Shown here in pieces: positions 36,883 through 46,498 of a DNA stretch of 64,000 nt. Made by a program: the position numbers and the translations under genes. The stretch is from CAWAHD01 sp963781785 (GTDB lineage: Bacteria > Planctomycetota > Planctomycetia > Isosphaerales > Isosphaeraceae), in NCBI GenBank assembly GCA_963781785.1, contig CAWAHD010000002.1:3348001-3412000 (forward strand), given 5' to 3'. A model generated the notes under the pieces. The model made no database searches. It was not told the DNA's origin and was given only the letters and a program-made list of their open reading frames with translations. Position 1 is the first letter of the stretch; every line of letters starts with the position of its first letter.

Positions 36883-38676
36883 ATGCTGAACCAGGATCTG
36901 AAAGACAAGGTCGTTTCTCGAATCTTGCCCACCATTCGAACGCCCGCGCAGTACGTGGGGGGGGAGTTGAACAGCGTCGCCCCGGACCACCGGATCACGC
37001 GCGGAACCGTTTGCCTGGCATTTCCCGACACGTATGCCCTCGGCATGAGCCACCACGGGCTCCAGGTCCTATACAGCCTGATGAATGCGGCCGGATGGGC
37101 CTGCGAGCGGGTGTTCACGCCGCTGCCTGACTTCGAAACTCCGCTCTCGGAAAACCGACTTCCGCTGTACAGCCTGGAGACCTTCACGCCGCTCTGCCAG
37201 TTTGACGTACTGGGTTTTTCACTCCAGTACGAGATTTGCTACACGAACGTCCTGACGATGCTCGACCTGGGGGGCATTCCACTCCACGCCGAGGACCGTG
37301 GCGCAGATGACACGCTGGTCATCGCCGGTGGACCGGGCGCGCAAAACCCGGAGATTCTTGCTCCATTTGTGGATCTCTTCGTGATCGGCGACGGTGAGCC
37401 GAGCCTGCCGGTCGTCTGCGACCTGTGGAAGGCGATGCAGGGCTCGGGGATGTCCCGGGAGGAGAAGCTGGCGCGAATCGCCGGCAGCGTCGAGTGGGCC
37501 TATGTCCCGCGGTTCTACAAGCCGATCTACGGTGAAGATTCCACGATCGTCGGTATCCGCCGCATCCGCGATGATGTGCCCGAGGAGATCAAGCCCTGCG
37601 TGATCCGAGACTTGGACGCGATCCCGCTCCCCACCCGGCCGATCGTCCCGTTCGTCGAGACCACGCACGACCGGATTGCCATCGAGATCATGCGGGGCTG
37701 CCCCTGGCAGTGCCGGTTCTGCCAGAGCACCGTCATCAAGCGCCCGCTCCGGTACCGCACCGTCGAGACGATCGTCGAGGCCGCGCTCGAGAGCTACCGT
37801 GCGACCGGTTACGATGAGATCAGCCTGCTGTCCCTTTCCACCAGCGATTACCCCGATTTCGAAGAACTGGTGACCAAGATGAGCGAGGTATTCACTCCGC
37901 TGGGGGTCAAGATTTCACTCCCCAGCCTGCGGATCACCGAGACGCTCAAGAAGATTCCCGCGCTCCTGGCCGAGGGGCGGCGCAGCGGCTTGACACTGGC
38001 GCCGGAAGTCGCGCGCGACGACATGCGAGAGCAGATTCGCAAGCCTATCGACAACCAGGACCTCTATGACGGCTGCGCCGAGGCGTTCCGCCGCGGCTGG
38101 CGCAAGGTCAAGCTCTATTTCATGTGCGGGCTGCCCGGCGAGCGCACCGCCGACCTGGACGGAATTGTCGCGATGGCCGAGACCATCGCCCGGATCGGCA
38201 AGGAGGTCACGGGCCGATATGCCGAGGTCACGGCCAGCGTCTCGAACTTCATCCCCAAGCCGCACACACCCTACCAGTGGAACGGCTTGCAGCCGCGCGA
38301 GTATTTTCACTGGGCCCACCGATACCTGCGGTCGCGGGTCAAGCTCCGCTCGGTCACCGTGAAGTGTCACGATATCGAGCGGAGCATGCTCGAGGGCATC
38401 TTGACCCGCGGAGACCGGCGAGTTTCCGGCGCACTCGAAGCTGTCTGGCGCAAGGGCGCCCGGCTCGACGCCTGGACCGAGCATTTCAAACCGCAGCTCT
38501 GGTGGGACACCTTTGCTGAGCTCGGGATCGACGTCCCGTTCTACAGTCACCGCGAACGGCCGATCGAGGAAGTTCTTCCGTGGGACCACATCCGTATCAA
38601 GTACGGCCGCGACTACCTGGCCAAAGAGCAGACCCGTTCCGTGGTTCAGCTCGAGGCGATGGCCCAGGCGGTGTAG
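36883..38676 (+). CDS. B12-binding-domain radical SAM protein (TIGR03960-like)
   Basis: 597 residues from ATG 36883 (MLNQDLKDKVVSRILP). The N-terminal 250 residues form a cobalamin-binding-like alpha/beta domain (AFPDTYALGMSHHGLQ, LVIAGGPGAQNPE, VIGDGEPSLP). The radical SAM [4Fe-4S] motif is C273-x3-C277-x2-C280 in RGCPWQCRFCQ. Downstream motifs (FMCGLPGERTADLDG, SNFIPKPHTPYQW) fit the TIGR03960 family, which in many bacteria is followed by a DUF2344 partner; none is seen here. The substrate is unknown, although the family is often linked to tRNA or ribosome modification by genomic context in other organisms. Confidence 0.85.
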   Translation: MLNQDLKDKVVSRILPTIRTPAQYVGGELNSVAPDHRITRGTVCLAFPDTYALGMSHHGLQVLYSLMNAAGWACERVFTPLPDFETPLSENRLPLYSLETFTPLCQFDVLGFSLQYEICYTNVLTMLDLGGIPLHAEDRGADDTLVIAGGPGAQNPEILAPFVDLFVIGDGEPSLPVVCDLWKAMQGSGMSREEKLARIAGSVEWAYVPRFYKPIYGEDSTIVGIRRIRDDVPEEIKPCVIRDLDAIPLPTRPIVPFVETTHDRIAIEIMRGCPWQCRFCQSTVIKRPLRYRTVETIVEAALESYRATGYDEISLLSLSTSDYPDFEELVTKMSEVFTPLGVKISLPSLRITETLKKIPALLAEGRRSGLTLAPEVARDDMREQIRKPIDNQDLYDGCAEAFRRGWRKVKLYFMCGLPGERTADLDGIVAMAETIARIGKEVTGRYAEVTASVSNFIPKPHTPYQWNGLQPREYFHWAHRYLRSRVKLRSVTVKCHDIERSMLEGILTRGDRRVSGALEAVWRKGARLDAWTEHFKPQLWWDTFAELGIDVPFYSHRERPIEEVLPWDHIRIKYGRDYLAKEQTRSVVQLEAMAQAV

Positions 38677-38750
38677 GGGAGCGGAATCATGGAGCCCGTG
38701 GCCAAGCCCAAGCCGCTGACCGCCGAGACGTTCATGACGCCCAGTTCACC

Positions 38751-40510
38751 ATGACCAAGCCGTCTTCCGACGCCATCGCTCGACCTCCCCGCTGGCCCTG
38801 GGTCGTTCTGGTCTTGGGGTTGGCCTGGACGGCTTTGATCCGTGTGCCGCTGATCTTGAACGCCGAGGATCACCTCGACAGCGACCTCGCCGTCGACGGT
38901 CTCACGCTGCTCGATGCGATTCACGGAAACTGGCGATGGCATTATCCGGGCACTCCCCACATCGGCATCCTGCCCATGTTCTTCTCCTACCCTCAGGCTT
39001 TGATCTGGGGCGCCAGCGCGGTCACGCTGGTCAGCGGCGGGACGGTGATCTGGCTGTCTCTGGTGGCCGCGACCTTCTGGCTGGCATGGAAGGCGTATGG
39101 ACCGACCGTCGCCGGCTGGGCCATCCTTCCTCTGGTGTTTTCCTCGCCCGGGACGATCTGGCTGTCGGGGCGGATCACCGGTGGGCACCTGCTGACGTTG
39201 GTCTGGCACACCCTGGCGCTCGTGGGCCTTCACGCCTGCTTGACGCGCGGCGGCCGCGTTCATGCCCTTGCCCTGGGACTCTGGTGCGGCCTGGGTCTCT
39301 ATCTCGACACAATGTTTGTTTTCTCGATCGTGGCGCTCGTCACGGCAGCGCTTTCGGCCCAACTCGCCCACGGGATAACGCGATCAGGAATCATCACCGC
39401 TGGCATCGTCATCGCCTCGACCATCGCCGGGCTTTTGCCTCGTGAAATCGGCCGGAGGGCCGACCCCTTTGATGCTTATCCTTCCCAGCTCGAGCTCACC
39501 CTGGATCGACCGGCCGTCCTGGAACACGGCCGCCTGCTGGCCTTCTACTGCCTGCCGCGTCTGATTACCGGCATCGAGGTGCACGCTCTCGAACAGCAAC
39601 TGATCCGACGCGACCATCCGCTCGGTGGGCGGCCGTCATGGGCCGCGGCGAAGGGTCATGGCATGGTCAGGCCATGGGTCGTCGAAGCGTCGGCCGGCCT
39701 GCTCTTGGTCGTGTTCGTATGCGGATTCTTGCGGCTGCTGCGCGATCCGGCACACACATCGGATCCGGCGCGGAAGGCCGTGGACCGTGCCGTCTCGTGG
39801 TCGTCGCTGTTGATTGTGGCAGGATTCCTGGTGAACCGTAATATCTTCGATTCCGACAACTACCGCTATTTGATATATCTCTTGACTCCCTGGGCGCTGG
39901 GGTTCGGACTCTTGGTCGACGACTGGGCGCGACGGGGGACATTCGGGCTTTCCGGCGCCTGTCTGGCCGTCGGCCTCGTGGCCGCGGTACTGACTTCGAC
40001 GACCTTCGGGTGGTATCGGGTCGACCGTGGTTACATCACGGACAAAGCGATGCCTCTGCGCGTGCCGGTGCAGCCCTGGTCGGAGCTCATCGCCCTTACG
40101 CCGCCGCAATCAGGACGGCGCGCAGGACCTTCAAGTACACGGTGCCCTCTGATGTGACGCACGTCATCGGAGGTTACTGGGATGTTTACCGGATTGCCTT
40201 TCTCTCGGGCGGCCGTGTCAGGGGCATCCCGTTTCCGATGTATCCCAACCGGTTTCCCGGCTGGTCGCGCGGCCTCGCTCCCGGTCAGGGCACGCTGCTG
40301 GCGTTGCCGCCGGATCTTGAATCAAGATTCGGGTCACCTCAACAGGACGGTGGTCCCGTGAACCGTAGAACGAGAAGGCCCGTTCGGGTTGTCTACCCAT
40401 CATTCTGGGTCGAGCCACTCAGCACGGTGTGGCGGCGGGACCTGCGCGATCCCTCCGAGCTGAAGCGCGTTCGTGTTGTCGTTCCTTCACCTGATCACGC
40501 GGGGCGGTAA
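38751..40510 (+). CDS. Polytopic membrane protein, glycosyltransferase-39-like (one apparent frameshift)
   Basis: About 586 residues. Ten or more membrane helices follow ATG 38751 (MTKPSSDAIARPPRWPWVVL). An acidic loop after the first helix (NAEDHLDSDLAVDG) is reminiscent of the catalytic Asp loop of GT-C fold glycosyltransferases of the ArnT/PMT type. The frame breaks somewhere in 40095-40135; the second frame continues ARRTFKYTVPSDVTHVIGGY and YWDVYRIAFLSGG to the stop at 40510, so the soluble C-terminal domain is on the other frame. Polyprenyl-phosphate sugar transfer is inferred from fold only. The next gene starts 2 bp later. Confidence 0.65.
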
Positions 40511-40512
40511 TC

Positions 40513-43109
40513 GTGTATAGCGGGGAACCCGCCAATCTCGACGGTCCGTCAGACGTCTGCGAGCCCCGTCCCTGGGGACATGCCGACCTTGTCGCGCTAC
40601 TCGTCTGGACTGCCGCGATCGCCGTTTACTTCTGGGACTCGGTCAGTCTCCGCAGGGCGCTGTTTTTTTTCGATATCACCGAGATCAATTATCCCTATCG
40701 CGCGTTCTTCGCGGACGAGCTGCGAGCGGGCCGGTTCTCTCGCTGGTGTCCCGAGCTGTACTGCGGCATGCCGCTTTTCAGCGAGAGCCAGGCGGGATAT
40801 CTTCATCCATTCAAGTATTTACTTTACCCCTGGATGGCAACCTGGCAGGCGCTCAATCTCGATACCGTGCTGTCGATCTGGCTGACAGGGGTCGGCACCT
40901 ATCTCTGGCTGAAGAGGCATGTCGGGCCGATCGGCGCACTGACCGGCGCCTCGATCTTCGGCCTCAGTGGCTTCACCTGGGCCCATCTGAACCACACGAG
41001 CATGATCAATGCCCTCGCGAGCCTCCCGTTTGTGATCTGGGGGTTGGAACATTCCTGGGCTTCGCGCCGATGGCGCGGCGTGGTCCTGGCGGGTCTGGCA
41101 CTGGCCTGCCAGGTCTTCGCCGGACACCTCCAGGATGCCCTCTGGACCATTTGCCTGGTCGGCCTGTATGGGTTCTACAAGACGGCGACCGAGATTGGCT
41201 GGCGCCGGCGAACGACTGTTCTCAGCATGGCGGCTGCGCTTGTGGCCGTGGGGGTGTTGATCTCGGCCGTGCAATGGATTCCATCCAAGGAACTGCTCGA
41301 TCGCTCGCCGCGTGCCTCTGGTTTGTCGTGGGAAGACCTGACTTACGGATCGTGGCATCCCGAGCTGCTGCCGACGCTCGTCATCCGCGAAGCCTACGGC
41401 ACGCGCACGCGCCATACCGACTGGATGAACGGTTTTTATCCGTATCATGAAATGAACACCTACGTGGGACTGATCGCGATCGTGCTGGCGGTCGTCGGCG
41501 CCAGCGGTGCCGGCGTGCGCGATCGTTGGGCCAACTTCTGGGTGCTCTTGATCGGGCTCGCGGTGGTGCTCATGCTGGGCAAGTTCACCTGCTTGTTCGA
41601 CTACGCCCATCGGATCCCGATTCTGGGCAGCGCCGCGAGCCAGTCCGGTTTCATATCTGGGCTGCCCTGGGGATCGCCGCACTGGCAGCGGTCGGCGCCG
41701 AGCGACTCGAGCGCAGTTCCAACATATCGCTGCGCCAAGGCCTGATCGTGGCGGGCGTGCTCGTCGGGCTCGCGATTCCGATTCTGTGCGCTCTTTACTC
41801 GCCTTTGTGGCTCACGCCCAACCGCTGGAACAAGCCGCGGAATCTGGCCCAGTTCCGCTGGCTCGGCAATGAGTTCGCGGTTGCCGCAGTACGGACTGTG
41901 CTCTTATCGGCTGCGGCTTGGTGGGCGGCCCGGAAGGCGTCACGGTCTGCTCTTCCGATGGTTCGTCAGCGGTGGACTGCTGTCTTGCCGCTGCTCGTGA
42001 TTGCCGATCTCCTGGGCTCGCACTGGGTCGACGTACCCACGGTCGACCCGAGCTACTGGACGGAGCCCCCCGAATCAGTGAAGTGGTTGAAGAACGATCC
42101 CGGCTTGATCCGTGTGTATGGCGATGCCGATAAGTCTGCCAATGAGCCCGGGTATGCGTCGGAGTACGTCGACTTTCTCGCAATCCGCGATCAGTTGGAC
42201 TGGAGCTTGCCCGCTGCCTGGCACATCTCCTCGTCGCGAGGAGAAACGCCGATGATTGCCAGACGTACCGTCGATTACTTCGACCATGCCTTTGTGGGAA
42301 GAGGGCTCTTCGAGATCGACAGCGTCACGCATGTTTTGACCGGCCGCCGATGGCTGGAAAAGATGAGAAGACTCTTCAAGGCACGCCCTGTCGCGGCCGG
42401 CACGGCTTTTATTCTCCGTACCGACCGCGCTCGTCCACGCGCCCGGCTTGGGGGTCGGCCCGTGTATGCCAGGAATCGCATCGATGCGATCGCGGCCATG
42501 GATCGCTTGACTTCGACCAACGAGCTTCGGGACCACCTGATTGTCGAAGATCCTGGGCGCCCGCTGCCGCCGGACGCGATCGTTTCCGGGACGGCCCGCA
42601 TTCTGGAAGATCTCCCCGAGCGCATGGTGATCGAGACCGAGGCAACGGCGCCGGCGTATCTCGTCGTCTCCGACTCGTTTGACCCGGGATGGTCCGCCCA
42701 GGTCGATGGCAGCACAGTTGCGATTCATCCGGCCTACGTCGCGTTCCGTGCCGTGTTCCTGCCGCCGGGAAGGCACAAGATCGTCTTCACGTATCGCCCG
42801 GCGGGTTTCGCCCTCGGTCTCGGGCTTTGCCTGTGCGGACTCGTCGGCAGTCTTGTGCTCTGGTTCTGGCCAAGGGGTACTGTCGTCTTGCCTCCGGATC
42901 ACTCGGCTCTTTCCTGGCCGGCGCGGTGGCGAACGTGGTGGTTCGCCTTCCTGGCAGCGATCGTGCTTGTCTCGGCCGTTGGGATCGCGCCCAACGGATG
43001 GCCCGCTCTCCACAGCCGCTGGCGCGACAGCGTGCATCCCTTCACCTGGGACTCAGGGTTCCTGGCAATCCGCCCCAACCCGCGGTCCACGAATCCAGTC
43101 CAGCCGTGA
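40513..43109 (+). CDS. YfhO-family-like membrane protein (one apparent frameshift)
   Basis: About 865 residues from GTG 40513, which follows a GGGGCGG sequence. The N-terminal half has about ten membrane helices with loops such as DITEINYPYRAFFADEL and CGMPLFSESQAGYLHPF, characteristic of YfhO-type proteins implicated in lipoteichoic-acid or lipid glycosylation. The frame breaks at about 41633; one extra C joins RIPILGSA to REPVRFHIWAALGIAAL. The C-terminal domain ends with a SDSFDPGWSAQVDG segment and a membrane helix. It probably forms an operon with the preceding glycosyltransferase-like gene, suggesting envelope glycan or lipid modification. Confidence 0.7.
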
Positions 43110-43126
43110 TCGTCTCGTGCGGCCGG

Positions 43127-43507
43127 TCACTCGCCCAGCCGGTGTTTCCGCCAGACGATCTGGCAGCGATTTCCGCTCGGGTCCTTGAAGAAGGCCGTCT
43201 TGACTTCGTCGTTGTCGACAGCGGTCTCGGTCTCGAAGACGATTCCCAGCCGCTCGAGCTCGACACGCTTGGACACCACGTCATCGACCCAGAAGGCCAG
43301 GTGGCAAACCCAGCGCTGGTTGACCCCGGCATGACCTTCCGGCCTGCCCAGAACTTCAATCGCCATTCCATGATCGTCGGCGAGAAAGAAAGCAGGCGGA
43401 TCGCCGCCGCTTGCGAAGACCACATGCATTCCCAGCGCGCTGACGTAGAAATCCTTGAGCGCGACCGGGGCATCGCTGTAAATCGCAAAGTGCTCGATCT
43501 GCGACAT
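43127..43507 (-). CDS. VOC/glyoxalase-family protein
   Basis: 126 residues from ATG 43507 (MSQIEHFAIYSDAPVALKDF). The two beta-alpha-beta-beta-beta halves of a vicinal-oxygen-chelate fold are visible: HFAIYS...FYVSALGMHV and CHLAFWVDDVVSKRVELERL, ending with FFKDPSGNRCQIVWR. Likely metal ligands are His6, a His in the second half and a Glu/Gln near the end. The substrate is not predictable. It is 41 bp after the EVE-domain gene on the same strand. Confidence 0.8.
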   Translation of the reverse strand: MSQIEHFAIYSDAPVALKDFYVSALGMHVVFASGGDPPAFFLADDHGMAIEVLGRPEGHAGVNQRWVCHLAFWVDDVVSKRVELERLGIVFETETAVDNDEVKTAFFKDPSGNRCQIVWRKHRLGE

Positions 43508-43548
43508 CAGTGAGTATCCTCCCTCGAAAGCCGAGCGTCCCAAGATCG

Positions 43549-44043
43549 TCAGCGTTTCGCCCTTGGTTTCGGCTTCGATCTGGGCTTGGCCAGCGCGAGA
43601 ATTGTCTTCCACTCGCGCTCGGAGACCGGCTGGACGGAAAGCCGGCTCCCCTTGCGCAACAGCTCCATGGCGAAGAGCTCGGCAACACCGGAGAGCACCG
43701 GAAGTCCCAGCGGAGGGTCGATTGGCCGCAGTCCCTTGATCGACACCTGAAACCAGGTCGGGGCGGACCGGTCGCTCTTGGGGTCGTAATGGTCGGCCTT
43801 GGGATCGAACGCGGTGGGATCGGGATGACCCGCACGGATGACCTCGGCAATCCCGGCGATGCACGGTGGATCGGCGCTTGAGTGATAAAACAAGACCCCG
43901 TCGCCGACCTGAATCTGGTCGCGAAGCAAGTTTCGCGCCTGGTAGTTCCGCACCCCGTCCCATCCCGTCGACTGGTCGGGCTCGGCCAACAAGTTCGCGA
44001 AGGAATAGGCAGTGGGCTCCGACTTGAACAGCCAGTAAGCCAT
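43549..44043 (-). CDS. EVE domain protein
   Basis: 164 residues. MAYWLFKSEPTAYSF opens the protein exactly as in the EVE/thymocyte nuclear protein 1 family, followed by DGVRNYQARNLLRDQIQVGD and VLFYHSSADPPCIAGIAEV. EVE domains are PUA-like folds that bind modified bases in DNA or RNA. The C-terminal 15 residues are Lys/Arg/Pro-rich and may contact nucleic acid. Full length for the family. Confidence 0.9.
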   Translation of the reverse strand: MAYWLFKSEPTAYSFANLLAEPDQSTGWDGVRNYQARNLLRDQIQVGDGVLFYHSSADPPCIAGIAEVIRAGHPDPTAFDPKADHYDPKSDRSAPTWFQVSIKGLRPIDPPLGLPVLSGVAELFAMELLRKGSRLSVQPVSEREWKTILALAKPRSKPKPRAKR

Positions 44044-44116
44044 GAGCGATCCTCAACCCCCGGGCGGTGACACGCGCGCGACCGGCGGAGTAGCCTCTCG
44101 AGCCGTTTGTGAAGCT

Positions 44117-45259
44117 TTAGCCCTCGACGGTGTGGCCGACGATTGACGTGACACTAGATATGACTCGCACCTTTTCGCTCGTTCTGAGCTGGTGGGGAGG
44201 CCATAAGCTCACCAGTTGCTTCCTGAGATCCTCAATCAACTGAGGTTTTTTTTCCAGCTTCTTCTCGTCGATGTCCACGACCATCTTGCCAACAACGTCG
44301 AAGATCCGAATGTGTAGCACACGATCGACAACGGCGACGACGATCAAATTTCTGCCCTCACTCGGAATGCCGCTCACGTTGTTGACGGACGACATCAATC
44401 GCACTTCGGGCCCAACCTCGATCCGCACTTCAGCGGTCTCGAGTGCATCGATCTGCGACGACTTGGCTGCATCAGAAAGGGGATTACCCAAGAGATACAC
44501 ATGCAGAAAAGGCGCGAACCGTTTCGGGCCGGCCGAGTCGGTCTTGGCCGCGTCCACCAGCGGCTTCAAGTCCTTGATCTTGTTGCGCTCGATCATCAGG
44601 AGCGTGAGCTCGGTTTGTTTGCCCAGCGGTCCCGCGTCTTCGACCTGGTTGTCTCGCAGGTCCAGCACCGACAGCTTCGTGATCTTCTCGAGCGCCGTGA
44701 TGTCTTTGATCTGGTTCTTGGGCGCGGAAAGCGTCCACAGCTTGGTCAAGGTCGCCAGGGCGGCGATGTCCTTGATCGAATTGTGTCCCAGATAGAGGGA
44801 GTTCAAGCTGGTGAGTTTGCTCAGGGCATCGAGCTTCTCGATCTTGTTGCCGGAGATCTCGATATATTGAAGGGCCTTGAGATTGGCCAGGGGACTGATG
44901 TCTTTGATCTCGTTGTCGGCCAGGTCGAGCGACTGCAAGTTCGCCAGGTCTTTGAGGGGTTTGAGATCGCTGATCTTGTTCTTGGAGAGCTTGATCAGCG
45001 TCAGGTTCTTGCATTTCTCGAGGCCCGTGAGATCCTTGATCTCCTTGCCGGGGGCTTCGAGGAAATAGACATCCTGGAGCTTCTCATCGGTGAGCTCGAC
45101 CTTGGGCTCGTGCTTGAGCACCTCGCGGATGGCGGCCTCGAGGTTCTTGTCGGGGAACGGTGAGCCAGCCCGCGCCGCTTGAGTCCATGCGGCCGGGAGG
45201 GAAACCAGCAGGATGGCCGGAAATGCCGCCGAAGCCAGTCGGTGGAAAAGCCGTTTCAT
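44117..45259 (-). CDS. Secreted leucine-rich-repeat protein
   Basis: 380 residues from ATG 45259. A signal peptide (MKRLFHRLASAAFPAILLVS, ending ARAG) is followed by an internalin-like cap (FPDKNLEAAIREVLKH) and about nine leucine-rich repeats of roughly 22 residues of the form LKNLTxLxLSxNxIxDLxPL. After residue 255 the protein changes to a non-repeat domain of about 120 residues (ETAEVRIEVGPEVRL...). Such repeats bind proteins; the partner is unknown. It stands alone, divergent from the thioredoxin gene. Confidence 0.8.
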   Translation of the reverse strand: MKRLFHRLASAAFPAILLVSLPAAWTQAARAGSPFPDKNLEAAIREVLKHEPKVELTDEKLQDVYFLEAPGKEIKDLTGLEKCKNLTLIKLSKNKISDLKPLKDLANLQSLDLADNEIKDISPLANLKALQYIEISGNKIEKLDALSKLTSLNSLYLGHNSIKDIAALATLTKLWTLSAPKNQIKDITALEKITKLSVLDLRDNQVEDAGPLGKQTELTLLMIERNKIKDLKPLVDAAKTDSAGPKRFAPFLHVYLLGNPLSDAAKSSQIDALETAEVRIEVGPEVRLMSSVNNVSGIPSEGRNLIVVAVVDRVLHIRIFDVVGKMVVDIDEKKLEKKPQLIEDLRKQLVSLWPPHQLRTSEKVRVISSVTSIVGHTVEG

Positions 45260-45599
45260 GGTTTGTTCGATCCTCTGTCGGGTGATCACGTCAAAGCGAG
45301 GCTCGTCTGGGCGGCCGCCCGATCGATTCGGGGGTGAGTGACTGCGCCCTTCCGGGCCGCGCTGTCCTCTCTAGCACAGGCCGGCCTCGGGGCCGGTGGA
45401 AACAGGCGGGGAGGGTCGATCGCGACCCCGGGTTGAAAGCGGACGAGGCTCGGTTGTTCTTTCGCAGGACTGAATCTCCTTTATATCATGGAAATGTTCG
45501 AAATACAGTATCCTGGTGGTCCGTCTCGCCTGTCAAACGCTTCGGCTGGCCGGCGACCAGTGGCCCGTAACCCCTCATGCGCAGAAGGCATCCTCATCG
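45260..45599. other. Intergenic region between divergent LRR and thioredoxin genes
   Basis: No gene recognised. Both divergent promoters should lie here; TTTATATCAT at about 45480 is the most AT-rich stretch and may be a -10 region. Confidence 0.35.
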
Positions 45600-46481
45600 A
45601 TGAGCGACTCACAAGCGACGACTTCCTTTGTGTTCGAGGCGACGGGCCAAAGCTTCCAGCAGGCCGTGATCGAGCGGTCGCGGTCTGTTCCGGTCGTGGT
45701 CGACTTCTGGGCTCCCTGGTGCAACCCATGCCTCATGTTAGGCCCGGTGCTCGAAAAACTGGCGCGGGAGTATGAGGGCAAATTCCTGCTGGCCAAGGTC
45801 AATACCGAAAGCGAGCCCGAGCTTTCGGCGCAGTTCGGGATCCGGTCGATTCCCGCCGTCTTCGCGCTGCGCAATGGCCAGGTGCTCGATGCCTTCCTCG
45901 GAGTACAGCCCGAGACCGTGATCCGGACCTGGCTCGACCGGCTTCTGCCCACACCGGCCGAAGTGCTCGCCGCCCAGGCGCTCGAGCTCGAAAAGACCGA
46001 CGCGCGTGCCGCCGAGTCGAAGTACAACCAGGCGCTCGAGCTCGACCCTGACCTGCCAGATGCTCAGGTGGGTCTGGCGCAGATCGCGCTCGATCAAGGA
46101 CGGCTCGACGACGCCCAGGCGCGGATTTTCAGCCTGGAACGACGGGGCTTTCTGGAGCCCGAGGCCGAGAAGGTCAAGGCCGAGTTGACGCTCCAGGTCC
46201 AGGCACAACAGATCGGTAGCATCTCGCTTGAGTCTGCCCGAGCAAAAGCGGCGGCCGATCCCCAAGACCTCGGTTTGAAATATCAGCTCGCCGAAGCCCT
46301 CGCCGCCGCCGGCCAGTATTCCGACGCCCTGGCGCTGTGCCTCCAGCTCGTCGAGCGCGACAGGAAGGGTATCGGTGAGCAAGCCCGCCGAACCATGATC
46401 GCCATCTTCCAGCTCCTGCCGCCAGCATCCGAGCTGGTTACCGAGTATCAGCGCCAGCTCTCGTTCGTGCTGATGGATTGA
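45600..46481 (+). CDS. Thioredoxin-TPR protein (YbbN/CnoX-like)
   Basis: 293 residues from ATG 45600. Residues 1-110 are a thioredoxin domain with VVVDFWAPWCNPCLMLGPVL; the redox motif is CNPC rather than the CGPC of thioredoxin, keeping both cysteines. The rest is a TPR-like helical region (AAESKYNQALELDPDLPDAQ). The domain order matches YbbN/CnoX, a chaperone-redox protein (chaperedoxin) that protects clients of GroEL in other bacteria. That role is inferred from architecture. It is convergent with the gamma-glutamyltransferase gene. Confidence 0.85.
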   Translation: MSDSQATTSFVFEATGQSFQQAVIERSRSVPVVVDFWAPWCNPCLMLGPVLEKLAREYEGKFLLAKVNTESEPELSAQFGIRSIPAVFALRNGQVLDAFLGVQPETVIRTWLDRLLPTPAEVLAAQALELEKTDARAAESKYNQALELDPDLPDAQVGLAQIALDQGRLDDAQARIFSLERRGFLEPEAEKVKAELTLQVQAQQIGSISLESARAKAAADPQDLGLKYQLAEALAAAGQYSDALALCLQLVERDRKGIGEQARRTMIAIFQLLPPASELVTEYQRQLSFVLMD

Positions 46482-46498
46482 TTCGACTTCCGGATTGT

